A stretch of DNA of 64,000 nt from an uncultured Emticicia sp. GTDB lineage: Bacteria; Bacteroidota; Bacteroidia; Cytophagales; Spirosomataceae. Position numbers and translations under genes: made by a program. The DNA lies in contig NZ_CALCZQ010000060.1 in NCBI RefSeq assembly GCF_937903345.1, positions 1-64,000 on the forward strand, in the 5' to 3' direction. Shown here piece after piece: positions 32,893 to 41,676 of this stretch (position 1 is the first letter of the stretch; each line of letters opens with the position of its first letter). Below the pieces are notes generated by a model. That model was not told where the DNA came from. It saw only the letters and a program-made list of their open reading frames with translations, and did not search any database.

Positions 32893-34323
32893 ATGATTAA
32901 AATTGACTATAACCTTCAACCCACCGATTTAAACTCAAAACTTAAAAGATTTTGGGTACTTTCTGGACAAAAAATCCAATCAATTGAACAGAATTACGAT
33001 GTTTCAAAAGGTTCTCCTGTTTTTACCAAAAAAGGCGAATATACCACTCGCGGTTGGACAGAATGGACACAAGGATTCCAATATGGCTCGGCAATTTTGC
33101 AATTCGATGCAACTGGCGAACAAGAATTTCTTGAAATTGGACGAAAGAATACGCTCAATGTGATGGCTCCACATGTGAGCCATATTGGGGTTCATGACCA
33201 TGGTTTTAATAATGTAAGCACCTACGGCAATTTGCTGCGTTTGATGCGTGAAGGTAAAATAACTTTCAACGAATGGGAGAAAAACTTCTACGAATTGGCT
33301 CTTAAAATCTCAGGAGCAGTGCAAGCAAGTCGATGGACAAGCCTCGGCTCCGATCGGCTACCGTCGGTGGCTGAGCATAGTAGAAACCAACGAAATGAGG
33401 GGTTTATTCACTCTTTCAATGGAGCCCATTCACTTTTTGTCGATACTATTCGTTCATGTCGTGCTTTAGTGCTGAGCTATCGTTTAGGCCATGTTTTCCA
33501 AGGTGAAGGTGATGTAAAAATCAATATGCTTGACAGAGCCTTACAGCATATAAAAGCCACAGCCGATTTTTCAGTTTTTTATGGCGAAGGACGAGATTCT
33601 TATGATATTTGGGGCCGAACAGCTCACGAAAGCGTTTTCAACGTAAAAGATGGAAATTTTCGTTGTCCAAATTCACAGCAAGGCTATACAGGTTTCTCAA
33701 CTTGGACTCGTGGTTTGGCTTGGGCGATGTGTGGTTTTCCTGAAGAATTGGAATTTTTAGAAACCCTCGAAGATGCCGAACTCGAAAACTTTGGTGGTCG
33801 TGCAAGCATCGAAAAATACATGTTGAAAGCTGCTCAAGCTACTTGCGATTTTTATATCGAACATACACCAATCGACGGTATTCCGTATTGGGATACTGGG
33901 GCTCCGAACTTGCATAAATTAGGTGATTATCTTAGCGAAAAAGCTAATCCTTACAATGATTTTGAGCCAGTTGATGCTTCGGCAGCGGCGATCGGTTCGC
34001 AGGGCCTACTGCGTTTAGGCAGATATTTAATGAGAAAGGGAGACACTGAGGCTGGTCGAAAATATTGGCAAGCGGGACTAACAGTTTTAAATTCACTTTT
34101 AGAAGAGCCTTATTTGAGTACGCACGAAAATCATCAAGGCTTACTGTTGCATTCTATTTATCACCAACCAAACGGCTGGGATTATGTTCCCGAAGGAAGC
34201 AAAATTGCCAATGGAGAATCAAGTATGTGGGGCGACTATCATTTTAGAGAAGTAGCTCTTTATGTGCAGAAACTCATCAATCAAGAGCCTTATTATGCTT
34301 TTTTTAATTGTTTAGAAAAATAA
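32893..34323 (+). CDS. (alpha/alpha)-barrel glycosyl hydrolase, unsaturated glucuronyl hydrolase-like
   Basis: 476 residues, no signal peptide, so cytoplasmic. Resembles GH88/GH105-like six-hairpin proteins: GFQYGSAILQFDATGEQEFL, VSHIGVHDHGFNNVSTYGNL, YTGFSTWTRGLAWAMCGF, DGIPYWDTGAPN, EPVDASAAAIGSQGLL, and GESSMWGDYHFREVAL near the end, which matches the conserved closing motif of these enzymes. Such enzymes remove unsaturated uronic acid ends by hydration. Residues about 155-170 (SLGSDRLPSVAEHSRNQ) are encoded by GC-rich repeat-like DNA and look inserted. Exact substrate unknown. Confidence 0.82.
   Translation: MIKIDYNLQPTDLNSKLKRFWVLSGQKIQSIEQNYDVSKGSPVFTKKGEYTTRGWTEWTQGFQYGSAILQFDATGEQEFLEIGRKNTLNVMAPHVSHIGVHDHGFNNVSTYGNLLRLMREGKITFNEWEKNFYELALKISGAVQASRWTSLGSDRLPSVAEHSRNQRNEGFIHSFNGAHSLFVDTIRSCRALVLSYRLGHVFQGEGDVKINMLDRALQHIKATADFSVFYGEGRDSYDIWGRTAHESVFNVKDGNFRCPNSQQGYTGFSTWTRGLAWAMCGFPEELEFLETLEDAELENFGGRASIEKYMLKAAQATCDFYIEHTPIDGIPYWDTGAPNLHKLGDYLSEKANPYNDFEPVDASAAAIGSQGLLRLGRYLMRKGDTEAGRKYWQAGLTVLNSLLEEPYLSTHENHQGLLLHSIYHQPNGWDYVPEGSKIANGESSMWGDYHFREVALYVQKLINQEPYYAFFNCLEK
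33338..33390. repeat. REP-like palindromic sequence inside the glycosyl hydrolase gene
   Basis: CCTCGGCTCCGATCGGC followed by GTCGGTGGCTGAGCATAGTA is GC-rich and partly palindromic, unlike flanking AT-rich coding DNA. It resembles the GTGGCTGAGCGTAGTCGAAG-type repeats known from Bacteroidota. The reading frame is maintained. Confidence 0.4.
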
Positions 34324-34399
34324 CCGACCGATTAGATTTTGGCGATGACAAAATGTTCATTTTCAATTATCGATTCTCAATTATTCATTTATTGGACAA

Positions 34400-35851
34400 A
34401 TGGCAGAAAAATTTAAACCAAAATATACTAGAGTAGCACAACTCAAAACAGCTCTAGATTTAAAAAATTATCTTTCAGTAAATAATGTCAAACTTGATTT
34501 TGATGATGAATTAATCACAGGTGAGGCATCACCTTTCAAAAAAATTATCACCTTAAAATCAGGTAAAAAAATTGGTAATGCACTCTCAATTTTACCAATG
34601 GAAGGTTGGGATGGCACAGCCGATGGCCGGCCAAGTGATTTAACAAAACACCGTTGGGAAAACTTTGCTATCAGCGGAGCAAAACTTTTGTGGGGCTGCG
34701 AAGCAGTGGCAGTATCTTACGAAGGACGAGCGAATCCTCGACAACTCGTTATGAATGAAGCTAATTTTTCGGAGTATGAAAGTCTCTACAAACTTGTCAT
34801 CGATAAACACACCGAAAAATTTGGCTCGGCTGATGATTTATTGGTTGGTCTTCAACTCACACATTCGGGGCGTTTTTGCAAACCTAACGATAATACCAAG
34901 TTTGAGTCCAAAATTTTATATAATCACCCAAAACTCGATAAGAAATTTCATCTAAGTGAAAACCATCCTTTGATGACCGATGATGAGATTGATACTTTGG
35001 TGGAAAACTTTGTAAAAGCAGCAGTTTTGGCTCAAAAAGCGGGTTTTCACTTTGTTGATATTAAGCATTGTCATGGTTATTTAGGACACGAATTTTTGAG
35101 TGCCTACGACCGTGAAGGGAAATACGGTGGAAGCTTCGAGAATCGTACTCGCTTTTTAAGGAATATTGTTGAAGGAATAAAAAAAGCTGCCCCAGGTTTA
35201 GAAATGGGAATCCGCCTAAGTGCCATTGATTTTGTTCCTTTCAAAAAAAGTGCTACCGGTGAAGGTGAACCCGATTTAACGCCAAATCAAGCTTATAAAT
35301 ACGCTTTTGGTTGCGATGATTCTGGAATAAATATTGATTTAGAAGAACCAAAAGCATTTTTAGAATTGGCTCAAAGTTTGGGCATTCAGTTGATTTGTGT
35401 AACAGTTTCGAGTCCATATTATAACCCTCATGTCACTCGCCCTGCACTCTTTCCGCCATCAGATGGGTATCAGCCACCCGAAGAACCTTTGGAAGGTGTA
35501 GCACGTATGATTGATGTGGCCGAAGGCCTGAAAAAAGCATTTCCTGAAATGATTATTGTAGGTTCGGGATATTCTTACTTACAAGAATGGCTACCAAACG
35601 TGGCTCATAATGTATTGAGAAATGGCAAAGCCGACTTCGTAGGCTTCGGTCGCATGGTGCTTTCATACCCAACCATGCCAGATGATATGCTAAATGACCG
35701 CCCAACCCAACGAAAATTATTGTGCCGTACTTTCTCTGATTGCACAACCGCCCCACGTAATGGTTTGTATTCTGGATGTTTTCCTCTCGACCCAGTTTAT
35801 AAAAACCATCCACACGCCGAACTACTCAAAACCATTAAAGACGGAATATGA
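34400..35851 (+). CDS. NADH:flavin oxidoreductase (old yellow enzyme family)
   Basis: 483 residues, FMN-binding TIM barrel. Seen: LSILPMEGWDGTADGRPSDL, LVGLQLTHSGRF (active-site His and Arg), DIKHCHGYLGHEFLSAYDRE, GGSFENRTRFLRNIVEG and FVGFGRMVLSYP. The long, single-domain form lacks the FeS and NAD domains of 2,4-dienoyl-CoA reductase. It probably reduces a conjugated double bond in a sugar-derived intermediate. Its stop overlaps the start of the SDR gene by four bases (ATGA), so the two are translationally coupled. Confidence 0.87.
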   Translation: MAEKFKPKYTRVAQLKTALDLKNYLSVNNVKLDFDDELITGEASPFKKIITLKSGKKIGNALSILPMEGWDGTADGRPSDLTKHRWENFAISGAKLLWGCEAVAVSYEGRANPRQLVMNEANFSEYESLYKLVIDKHTEKFGSADDLLVGLQLTHSGRFCKPNDNTKFESKILYNHPKLDKKFHLSENHPLMTDDEIDTLVENFVKAAVLAQKAGFHFVDIKHCHGYLGHEFLSAYDREGKYGGSFENRTRFLRNIVEGIKKAAPGLEMGIRLSAIDFVPFKKSATGEGEPDLTPNQAYKYAFGCDDSGINIDLEEPKAFLELAQSLGIQLICVTVSSPYYNPHVTRPALFPPSDGYQPPEEPLEGVARMIDVAEGLKKAFPEMIIVGSGYSYLQEWLPNVAHNVLRNGKADFVGFGRMVLSYPTMPDDMLNDRPTQRKLLCRTFSDCTTAPRNGLYSGCFPLDPVYKNHPHAELLKTIKDGI

Positions 35852-36618
35852 AAAGAGTAGCGTTCGTAACAGGTGGAAGCCGTGGAATAGGCTTAGGAAT
35901 TGCCCAACATTTAGCCCAAAATGGCTTCAATTTGGCAATTAATGGCATGAGAAGTGAAGAATTTGTCAATGAAACTATATCATCTTTAAGGCTTTTAGGA
36001 GCAGAAGTTATTTACTGTCAAGGTGATATTGCTTCAAAAGAAGCACGCGAACAAATGCTTGACAAAATCAAAACTCATTTCGGACGATTAAATGTTTTAG
36101 TTAATAATGCCGGTGTTGCACCGAAAGAACGAAATGATATTTTGGCAGCCACCGAAGAAAGTTTCGATTTTGTGGTTTCAACAAACTTGAAAGGAACTTA
36201 CTTTTTAACCCAAGCCGCCGCCAATTGGATGATTGAGCAGAAAAGTAGTAGTAGCGGTTTTACAGGAAGTATCATTACAATTTCCTCTATTTCAGCCACA
36301 GTTGCGTCGGTCAATCGAGGAGAATATTGTGTATCGAAAGCAGGTTTGGGCATGATGACTCAGCTATTTGCGTCAAGGCTCGGCGAGTTTAATATTCCTG
36401 TTTATGAAGTAAGGCCAGGCGTAATAAAAACCGATATGACGGAAGGTGTAACTGCTAAATATGATAAGCTCATTGCCGAGGGTCTCACGGTTCAAAACCG
36501 TTGGGGATTTCCAGAAGATATTGGCAAAGCAGTTGCGGCAATCGCTAAAGGAGATTTCCCTTATTCCACAGGTCAAGTTTTTATGATTGATGGTGGTTTG
36601 ACGATTAGTAGATTGTGA
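35848..36618 (+). CDS. Short-chain dehydrogenase/reductase (3-oxoacyl-ACP reductase-like)
   Basis: 256 residues. Classical SDR: NAD(P) motif TGGSRGIGLGIA (about 8-19), NNAG (about 88), catalytic Ser in ITISSISAT, and YCVSK (Tyr-x3-Lys). The end GQVFMIDGGLTISRL is typical. In this setting it more likely oxidises or reduces a sugar or sugar acid than a fatty acid. Overlaps the upstream flavin oxidoreductase gene by four bases. Confidence 0.9.
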   Translation: MKRVAFVTGGSRGIGLGIAQHLAQNGFNLAINGMRSEEFVNETISSLRLLGAEVIYCQGDIASKEAREQMLDKIKTHFGRLNVLVNNAGVAPKERNDILAATEESFDFVVSTNLKGTYFLTQAAANWMIEQKSSSSGFTGSIITISSISATVASVNRGEYCVSKAGLGMMTQLFASRLGEFNIPVYEVRPGVIKTDMTEGVTAKYDKLIAEGLTVQNRWGFPEDIGKAVAAIAKGDFPYSTGQVFMIDGGLTISRL

Positions 36619-36742
36619 TTTTTTTAGATTCTTTGATGAATATAAATGTGTAAAGACGTTGCATGCAATGTCCTACTTGCGGGAATGACTTTTTAATATT
36701 ATTCCACCAAAATGATTAAAGAACTATTTTTAGAATATTTAT

Positions 36743-38452
36743 ATGAAAAAAGCTGCCTTTTTTTTATTTTTTTTCCAAATTACAACTTTCTCTTTTGCAA
36801 AAAACAAAGAGAAAGGTAGCACTTTGGACTCTGTTTCAATTGCCAAAGGGCAGGTATTATTTACGCAAAACTGTACCAGCTGCCACCAAATCAAAACTGA
36901 TGGTATTGGGCCTAAATTATCGGGCATTACGAGTATCACGTCGCCAACTTGGGTAAAGAAATTTATTAAAAACTCACAAGATGTGATAGCGGCGGGCGAT
37001 GAACGAGCCACACAAGTTTTTCTGAAATACAAAAAGGCAATCATGCCATCTTATAGCCATTTCAATGAAACCGAACTTAATGCCATTGTTGATTATTTAG
37101 CTACGACAAAACCCATCAATAACAACTTCAAGAAAGACTATGGCGAAGGTCTCAAAAATCCAATTCCCGAACCAATCGAAGTTTCAAATCTTGTCATTGA
37201 CGTAAAGCAATTTTCGCAATTTCCTGTATCAAGCGAAAGTGGAAAATATCCACTCACTCGTATCACAAAATTTTCGCCTCAGCCAAGTACAGGACAAATT
37301 TTTGTAAATGATTTGCGAGGAAAATTGTATAAAATGCAAGGCAATACGCCAGTAGTTTACATGGATTTTGCCCAATTAATGCCCAATTTTATTCATCAAC
37401 CAGGTTTAGCGTCTGGTTTGGGGAGTTTTGCATTTCATCCAGATTTTCTGAATAATGGCCTGCTTTACACCACGCATAGCGAAAAGACAGGTTCTGCAAA
37501 AGCTGATTTTGATTATGCTGATTCTATCAAAGTTGCTCTTCAATGGGTACTTACCGAATGGAAAATCGAGAATCCTGCTTTGGGAATTTTCTCTGGAAAA
37601 TCTCGTGAAATGATGCGAGTAAATGTTGTTTCGGTCATTCATGGTGTACAAGAAATTGCATTTAACCCAATGGTAAAAAAAGGCGATGTCGATTATGGAC
37701 TTTTATATATTGGAATAGGCGATGGCGGAGCAGCAGAAAATGGTTATGCGTTTTTGACTAACAAAGAAGAGCAGATTTGGGGTAAAATCTTACGTATCGA
37801 CCCATTGGGCAGAAATAGCAAAAATAGCAAATATGGTATTCCTGCAAGTAATCCTTACGTAAAATTAGCCAATAAAAAAGCTTTAAAGGAAATATTTGCC
37901 AGCGGTTTCCGAAACCCGCACCGAATCATGTGGACAAGCAAAGGCGATATGCTAACCGTAAATATCGGCCACGTAAATATCGAATCTTTATACAAAATCG
38001 AAGCAGGACTAAACTATGGCTGGCCGATAAGAGAAGGAAAATTTGTGATCCATACCGATGGTGATATGAATAAAGTTTATTCCCTTCCAGCCAATGACAA
38101 AATGTATAAGGTAACTTATCCAATAGCCACTTTCGACCACGATGAAGCCAAAGCAATTACAGGTGGCTACGAATATACTGGAAATTTAGTACCAGCTCTA
38201 AAAGGCAAATATTTATTCGGAGATATTCCTTCGGGAAGATTGTTTTATTTAGATGTAGCAGACCTTAAACAAGGGCAAATTGCAAAAATAAAAGAATGGC
38301 AACTCACACTCGATGGCAAACCCGAAACGCTCAGAAATCTATGTGGCAATGATAGAATTGATTTGCATTTTGGCATTGATGCCCAAGGTGAAATGTATAT
38401 CATGACCAAAGCCGATGGAAGAATTTATCAGATTGTTGGTGCAAAAGAGTAG
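36743..38452 (+). CDS. Cytochrome c-sugar dehydrogenase fusion (PQQ-type beta-propeller)
   Basis: 569 residues with signal peptide MKKAAFFLFFFQITTFSFAK. Residues about 30-115 are a cytochrome c domain with haem motif CTSCHQIKTDGIGP and distal Met in IMPSYSHF. Residues about 140-565 form a glucose/sorbosone-dehydrogenase six-bladed propeller (PGLASGLGSFAFHPDF, YIGIGDGGAAENG, WGKILRIDP, FASGFRNPHRIMW, GLNYGWPIREG). It should oxidise a sugar in the periplasm and pass electrons through its own haem. The N-terminal haem placement is a notable fusion order. Confidence 0.9.
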   Translation: MKKAAFFLFFFQITTFSFAKNKEKGSTLDSVSIAKGQVLFTQNCTSCHQIKTDGIGPKLSGITSITSPTWVKKFIKNSQDVIAAGDERATQVFLKYKKAIMPSYSHFNETELNAIVDYLATTKPINNNFKKDYGEGLKNPIPEPIEVSNLVIDVKQFSQFPVSSESGKYPLTRITKFSPQPSTGQIFVNDLRGKLYKMQGNTPVVYMDFAQLMPNFIHQPGLASGLGSFAFHPDFLNNGLLYTTHSEKTGSAKADFDYADSIKVALQWVLTEWKIENPALGIFSGKSREMMRVNVVSVIHGVQEIAFNPMVKKGDVDYGLLYIGIGDGGAAENGYAFLTNKEEQIWGKILRIDPLGRNSKNSKYGIPASNPYVKLANKKALKEIFASGFRNPHRIMWTSKGDMLTVNIGHVNIESLYKIEAGLNYGWPIREGKFVIHTDGDMNKVYSLPANDKMYKVTYPIATFDHDEAKAITGGYEYTGNLVPALKGKYLFGDIPSGRLFYLDVADLKQGQIAKIKEWQLTLDGKPETLRNLCGNDRIDLHFGIDAQGEMYIMTKADGRIYQIVGAKE

Positions 38453-38523
38453 CACAAGTTTCTAACTTATACAAAAGCGAATTTGGTTATCAAAGTGTTT
38501 TTATGTTTTTGTAAATTTCATAC

Positions 38524-38548
38524 GAGCAAGTTAGAGACTTGCTCTACA
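38524..38548. repeat. Intergenic hairpin repeat (family member 2)
   Basis: GAGCAAGT (38524-38531) and ACTTGCTC (38537-38544) form an 8-bp stem with loop TAGAG, followed by TACAAT. Same layout as 32856-32880 and 39961-39985. Confidence 0.45.
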
Positions 38549-38579
38549 ATAATTTCAACCTCAAACTATTCAGCAAAAA

Positions 38580-39878
38580 ATGAAAAAATTTACTCGCCGA
38601 GATATACTCAAGGCAACCGTTCCGAGTTCGCTTGCCATGATGGCTATTCCGACCATCATTCCATCCACCGCTTTTGGTGCAAACGACCGAATGCGAGTGG
38701 CAGTTATTGGGATTAATGGTCGTGGAAAAGACCATATTAAAGGATTTATGTCGCTAGATAATGTGGAAGTTGCCACCCTCTGCGATGTCGATAACGTTGT
38801 GCTGAAAGCTGGTGCAAAGGCTTTTGAAGAAAAATACAACAAAAAAGTAAACATCGAAGAAGATTTACGTAAGGTTTATGAAGATAAAAGCATTGATGCC
38901 GTGAGCATTGCAACGCCCAATCATTGGCACGCTTTAGCGGCAATTTGGGCTTGTCAAGCAGGAAAAGATGTGTATGTTGAAAAACCAGCTTGCCATAATT
39001 TATTTGAAGGCAGAAAACTGGTTGAAGCTGCCACCAAATACAATCGAATCGTACAAAACGGTGTACAGTTGCGTAGTTCTGTTGCCATTCAAGAAGCAAT
39101 CAAACATTTACGAGAAGGACTTATCGGAAAAGTTTATATGGCACGTGGAACTGTCTATAAGTGGCGTCCAGATATTGGAGATTTAGGAAAATCACCAATA
39201 CCTGAAGGCCTTAATTGGGATTTATGGCAAGGCCCAGCTCAAGCGAGAGAATTTAGCAAAAATTATGTGCATTATAACTGGCATTGGTTTTGGGAATATG
39301 GTAATGGAGATGTGGGTAATCAAGGTATTCACGAAACAGACCTTTGTATGTGGGGTTTGGATGTAGGTTTACCTGAAACAATTACGGCTGCAGGTGGAAA
39401 ATACCTTTGGAATGACTGCAAAGAAACGCCTGAAGTTTTAAGTACGACCTACAATTACCCAAAACAAGGAAAGGTGATTCAGATGGAAGTACGTCCATGG
39501 ATGACGAATAAGGAAGATGGCGTTGAAGTAGGCAATATTTTTTATGGAGATAAAGGCTACATGGTTATCAATGGTTATAATGATTATAAAACATATTTAG
39601 GTAAAAACCGTGAGCCTGGTCCTGCCCGAAATGCTGGTGGAGACCACTACAAAAACTTTATTGATGCCATACGAGCAAAAGATAAATCTATACTCAATGG
39701 TCCAGTAGAAACGGCTCATTTGGCGGCAAGTATTGCTCATTTGGGCAATATTTCTTATCGTTTGGGTAGAACTTTGCACTTCGACCCAACTAAAGAAACC
39801 TTTGTTGGTGATAAGGAAGCAAATGCTATGCTTACTCGTAAGTATCGTGCACCTTTTGTTGTGCCAGATAAGGTTTAA
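38580..39878 (+). CDS. Gfo/Idh/MocA-family oxidoreductase, twin-arginine exported
   Basis: 432 residues. Twin-arginine signal (MKKFTRRDILKATVPSS, ending STAFGAN). N-terminal Rossmann fold RVAVIGINGRGKDH, then SIATPNHWHALAAIWACQ and the family EKP motif in VYVEKPACHN. The C-terminal domain contains GNGDVGNQGIHETDLCMWGL. Exported members with tightly bound NAD(H) act as glycosidases or dehydrogenases by transient sugar oxidation. Last gene of the sugar cluster, followed by the terminator at 39899. Confidence 0.9.
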   Translation: MKKFTRRDILKATVPSSLAMMAIPTIIPSTAFGANDRMRVAVIGINGRGKDHIKGFMSLDNVEVATLCDVDNVVLKAGAKAFEEKYNKKVNIEEDLRKVYEDKSIDAVSIATPNHWHALAAIWACQAGKDVYVEKPACHNLFEGRKLVEAATKYNRIVQNGVQLRSSVAIQEAIKHLREGLIGKVYMARGTVYKWRPDIGDLGKSPIPEGLNWDLWQGPAQAREFSKNYVHYNWHWFWEYGNGDVGNQGIHETDLCMWGLDVGLPETITAAGGKYLWNDCKETPEVLSTTYNYPKQGKVIQMEVRPWMTNKEDGVEVGNIFYGDKGYMVINGYNDYKTYLGKNREPGPARNAGGDHYKNFIDAIRAKDKSILNGPVETAHLAASIAHLGNISYRLGRTLHFDPTKETFVGDKEANAMLTRKYRAPFVVPDKV

Positions 39879-39898
39879 TATGGCCTGAATTTTCATAA

Positions 39899-39935
39899 AA
39901 AAGCCCTACAATATTCAATTTGTAGGGCTTTTCGT
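39899..39935. terminator. Bidirectional terminator
   Basis: AAAAGCCCTACAA (39899-39911) and TTGTAGGGCTTTT (39920-39932) form a perfect 13-bp stem with an eight-base loop and T/A tails. It separates the Gfo/Idh gene from convergent hemE. Confidence 0.88.
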
Positions 39936-39984
39936 ATTCAATCTTTGTCCATACTGACTAACAGCTTGCAAACCTGTCCTACAA

Positions 39985-41010
39985 TTATATTGTATAATTC
40001 TTAACGGTATCAATGAAACATTTTACTTTATCGGGGTCAGTATCGGGGTATACACCGTGACCAAGATTAGCAATATATTTCTGACCACCGAAGTTTTTAA
40101 TCATCTTTTTGGTGTATTTTTCAATATCTTTGAATGAACCATACAGCACGCACGGGTCGAGATTTCCTTGTAAAGTTTTGTGTGGAATCATCCGGCGAGA
40201 CTCACTAATATCCATGTTCCAATCTAAGCCGATTACATCACATTTCAAGTTCGACATTTCTTTTCTTGCAAAAAATGCACCTTTGGCAAATACCGTGACT
40301 GGGACTTCGTTGATAGCATCACAGATTTGAGCAATATAGGGTAATGAAAATTTACGATACTGGTCGGGAGAAAGAATTCCTGCCCAAGAATCGAAAATTT
40401 GTACTAAATCAGCACCATGTTTGGCTTGAGCTTTCAGGTAAGCAATTGTGGTATCCGTAATTTTTTGAAGCAGTAAATGAGCTAATTCTGGCTCAGAATA
40501 AAGCATTTTCTTGGCGATTGAAAAGGTTTTTGAGCCTTTCCCTTCCACCATATAACAGAAAATAGTAAATGGAGCACCAGCAAAACCCAATAATGGCACT
40601 CGTCCGTTTAGCTCTTTTTTTACAATATCAATAGCTTTTAATACATAAGCCAATTCTTTCTCAGGATTGCTTATTCGTAAAGAATCAATATCTTTTTTGT
40701 TTTGAATAACCTTTGGAAAAATCGGACCTTTGGTTTCAACCATTTCGTAAGGTAAGCCCATTGCTTCTGGAACAACCAAAATATCCGAAAAAATAATTGC
40801 GGCATCACTTCCCAAAATATCTACTGGCTGAATGGTTACTTCGGCAGCCAATTCGGGAGTTGTAGCTAATTTTATAAAACTTCCTGCTTTTTCTCTTACA
40901 GCACGGTACTCAGGCAAGATACGTCCAGCTTGACGCATCATCCAGACAGGTACTCGCTCAACACGTTCGCCCTTGGCGGCACGTAATATTAAATCATTTT
41001 GTAACTTCAT
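39985..41010 (-). CDS. hemE: Uroporphyrinogen decarboxylase
   Basis: 341 residues from the ATG at 41010 (MKLQNDLILRAAKGERV); a start 15 bases further out would add MYLCS and is less likely. Removes four carboxyls from uroporphyrinogen III to give coproporphyrinogen III. Signatures: PVWMMRQAGRILPEYR, GFAGAPFTIFCYMVEG, the catalytic-type Asp in SDILVVPEAMG, IFDSWAGILSP and GNLDPCVLYG. Length is standard. Confidence 0.96.
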   Translation of the reverse strand: MKLQNDLILRAAKGERVERVPVWMMRQAGRILPEYRAVREKAGSFIKLATTPELAAEVTIQPVDILGSDAAIIFSDILVVPEAMGLPYEMVETKGPIFPKVIQNKKDIDSLRISNPEKELAYVLKAIDIVKKELNGRVPLLGFAGAPFTIFCYMVEGKGSKTFSIAKKMLYSEPELAHLLLQKITDTTIAYLKAQAKHGADLVQIFDSWAGILSPDQYRKFSLPYIAQICDAINEVPVTVFAKGAFFARKEMSNLKCDVIGLDWNMDISESRRMIPHKTLQGNLDPCVLYGSFKDIEKYTKKMIKNFGGQKYIANLGHGVYPDTDPDKVKCFIDTVKNYTI

Positions 41011-41562
41011 ACTACAAAGATACAATTCAGCCTATTTTATTGCTATTTTTAGTTACGGAATTTTGCAGGAAACGGTTTTTGCTCAATTGAAAAAAATCAT
41101 AAAATAGCTAATAAGTGCCGAAAAAAAGAGGCTACTTACGTGAAGCAGCCTCATGCGTTTTATTTTTTTGTTGTTTTGGGGTAATCGGGAATTATTTTTT
41201 AGTGACTCTTACAGCAATACATCTTTTTTGTTCTGTTAACTCTTCATTATTTGATACCAATGGAAACTTGGTTACAAGCTTCTTTACCTAAATAAACACC
41301 GATTTTTAAATCAATTGAATATGTTTTCATAATTTTAACAATATTAGGTATTTCCTGCATAAACTTCGAGTCAATTACAGCGACTATTCTTTAAGAAAAT
41401 CTAAAAAGTCCAATTTTGAATGTGTTTATTCAAAATTTCGTCCTATTATCATTAAGACAGCATTTTGAAGTAAAGTAACAAAATATAGCAGGAATTTTTT
41501 TCTAGACAAAAAAATCCCAAATTTTGGCTTTTTGCCTTTAAAACAATTTGATAAAAAACAGA
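41011..41562. other. Intergenic region between hemE and rocD
   Basis: Divergent side of hemE and 3' side of rocD. It holds the hairpin at 41128-41168 and, on the minus strand at 41192-41330, a possible dead small gene: MKTYSIDLKIGVYLGKEAC, then after a frame change KLVTKFPLVSNNEELTEQKR and a stop. No family is recognised. Nothing else is seen. Confidence 0.4.
41128..41168. terminator. Terminator hairpin upstream of hemE
   Basis: GAGGCT (41128-41133) and AGCCTC (41147-41152) with an inner CTT/AAG pairing past one mismatch; A-run before and a TTTTATTTTTTT tail after. It probably ends a transcript from the rocD side or a lost gene. Confidence 0.6.
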
Positions 41563-41670
41563 ACAATATTAATCGACAAATTGGAATGTAGTAATTTATT
41601 GATAACTATTGCTTTATCTCTTATCTTGAATCTCTGAGGCGAACCGTATTATATCTTTTGTCTCAACACC
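41563..41670. repeat. Copy B of a two-copy diverged repeat (see 1333-1426)
   Basis: 21 bases identical to copy A at its left end, then alternating conserved blocks to GTCTCAACACC just before the rocD stop codon. Copies have the same orientation on the plus strand. Confidence 0.5.
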
Positions 41671-41676
41671 TATCTA

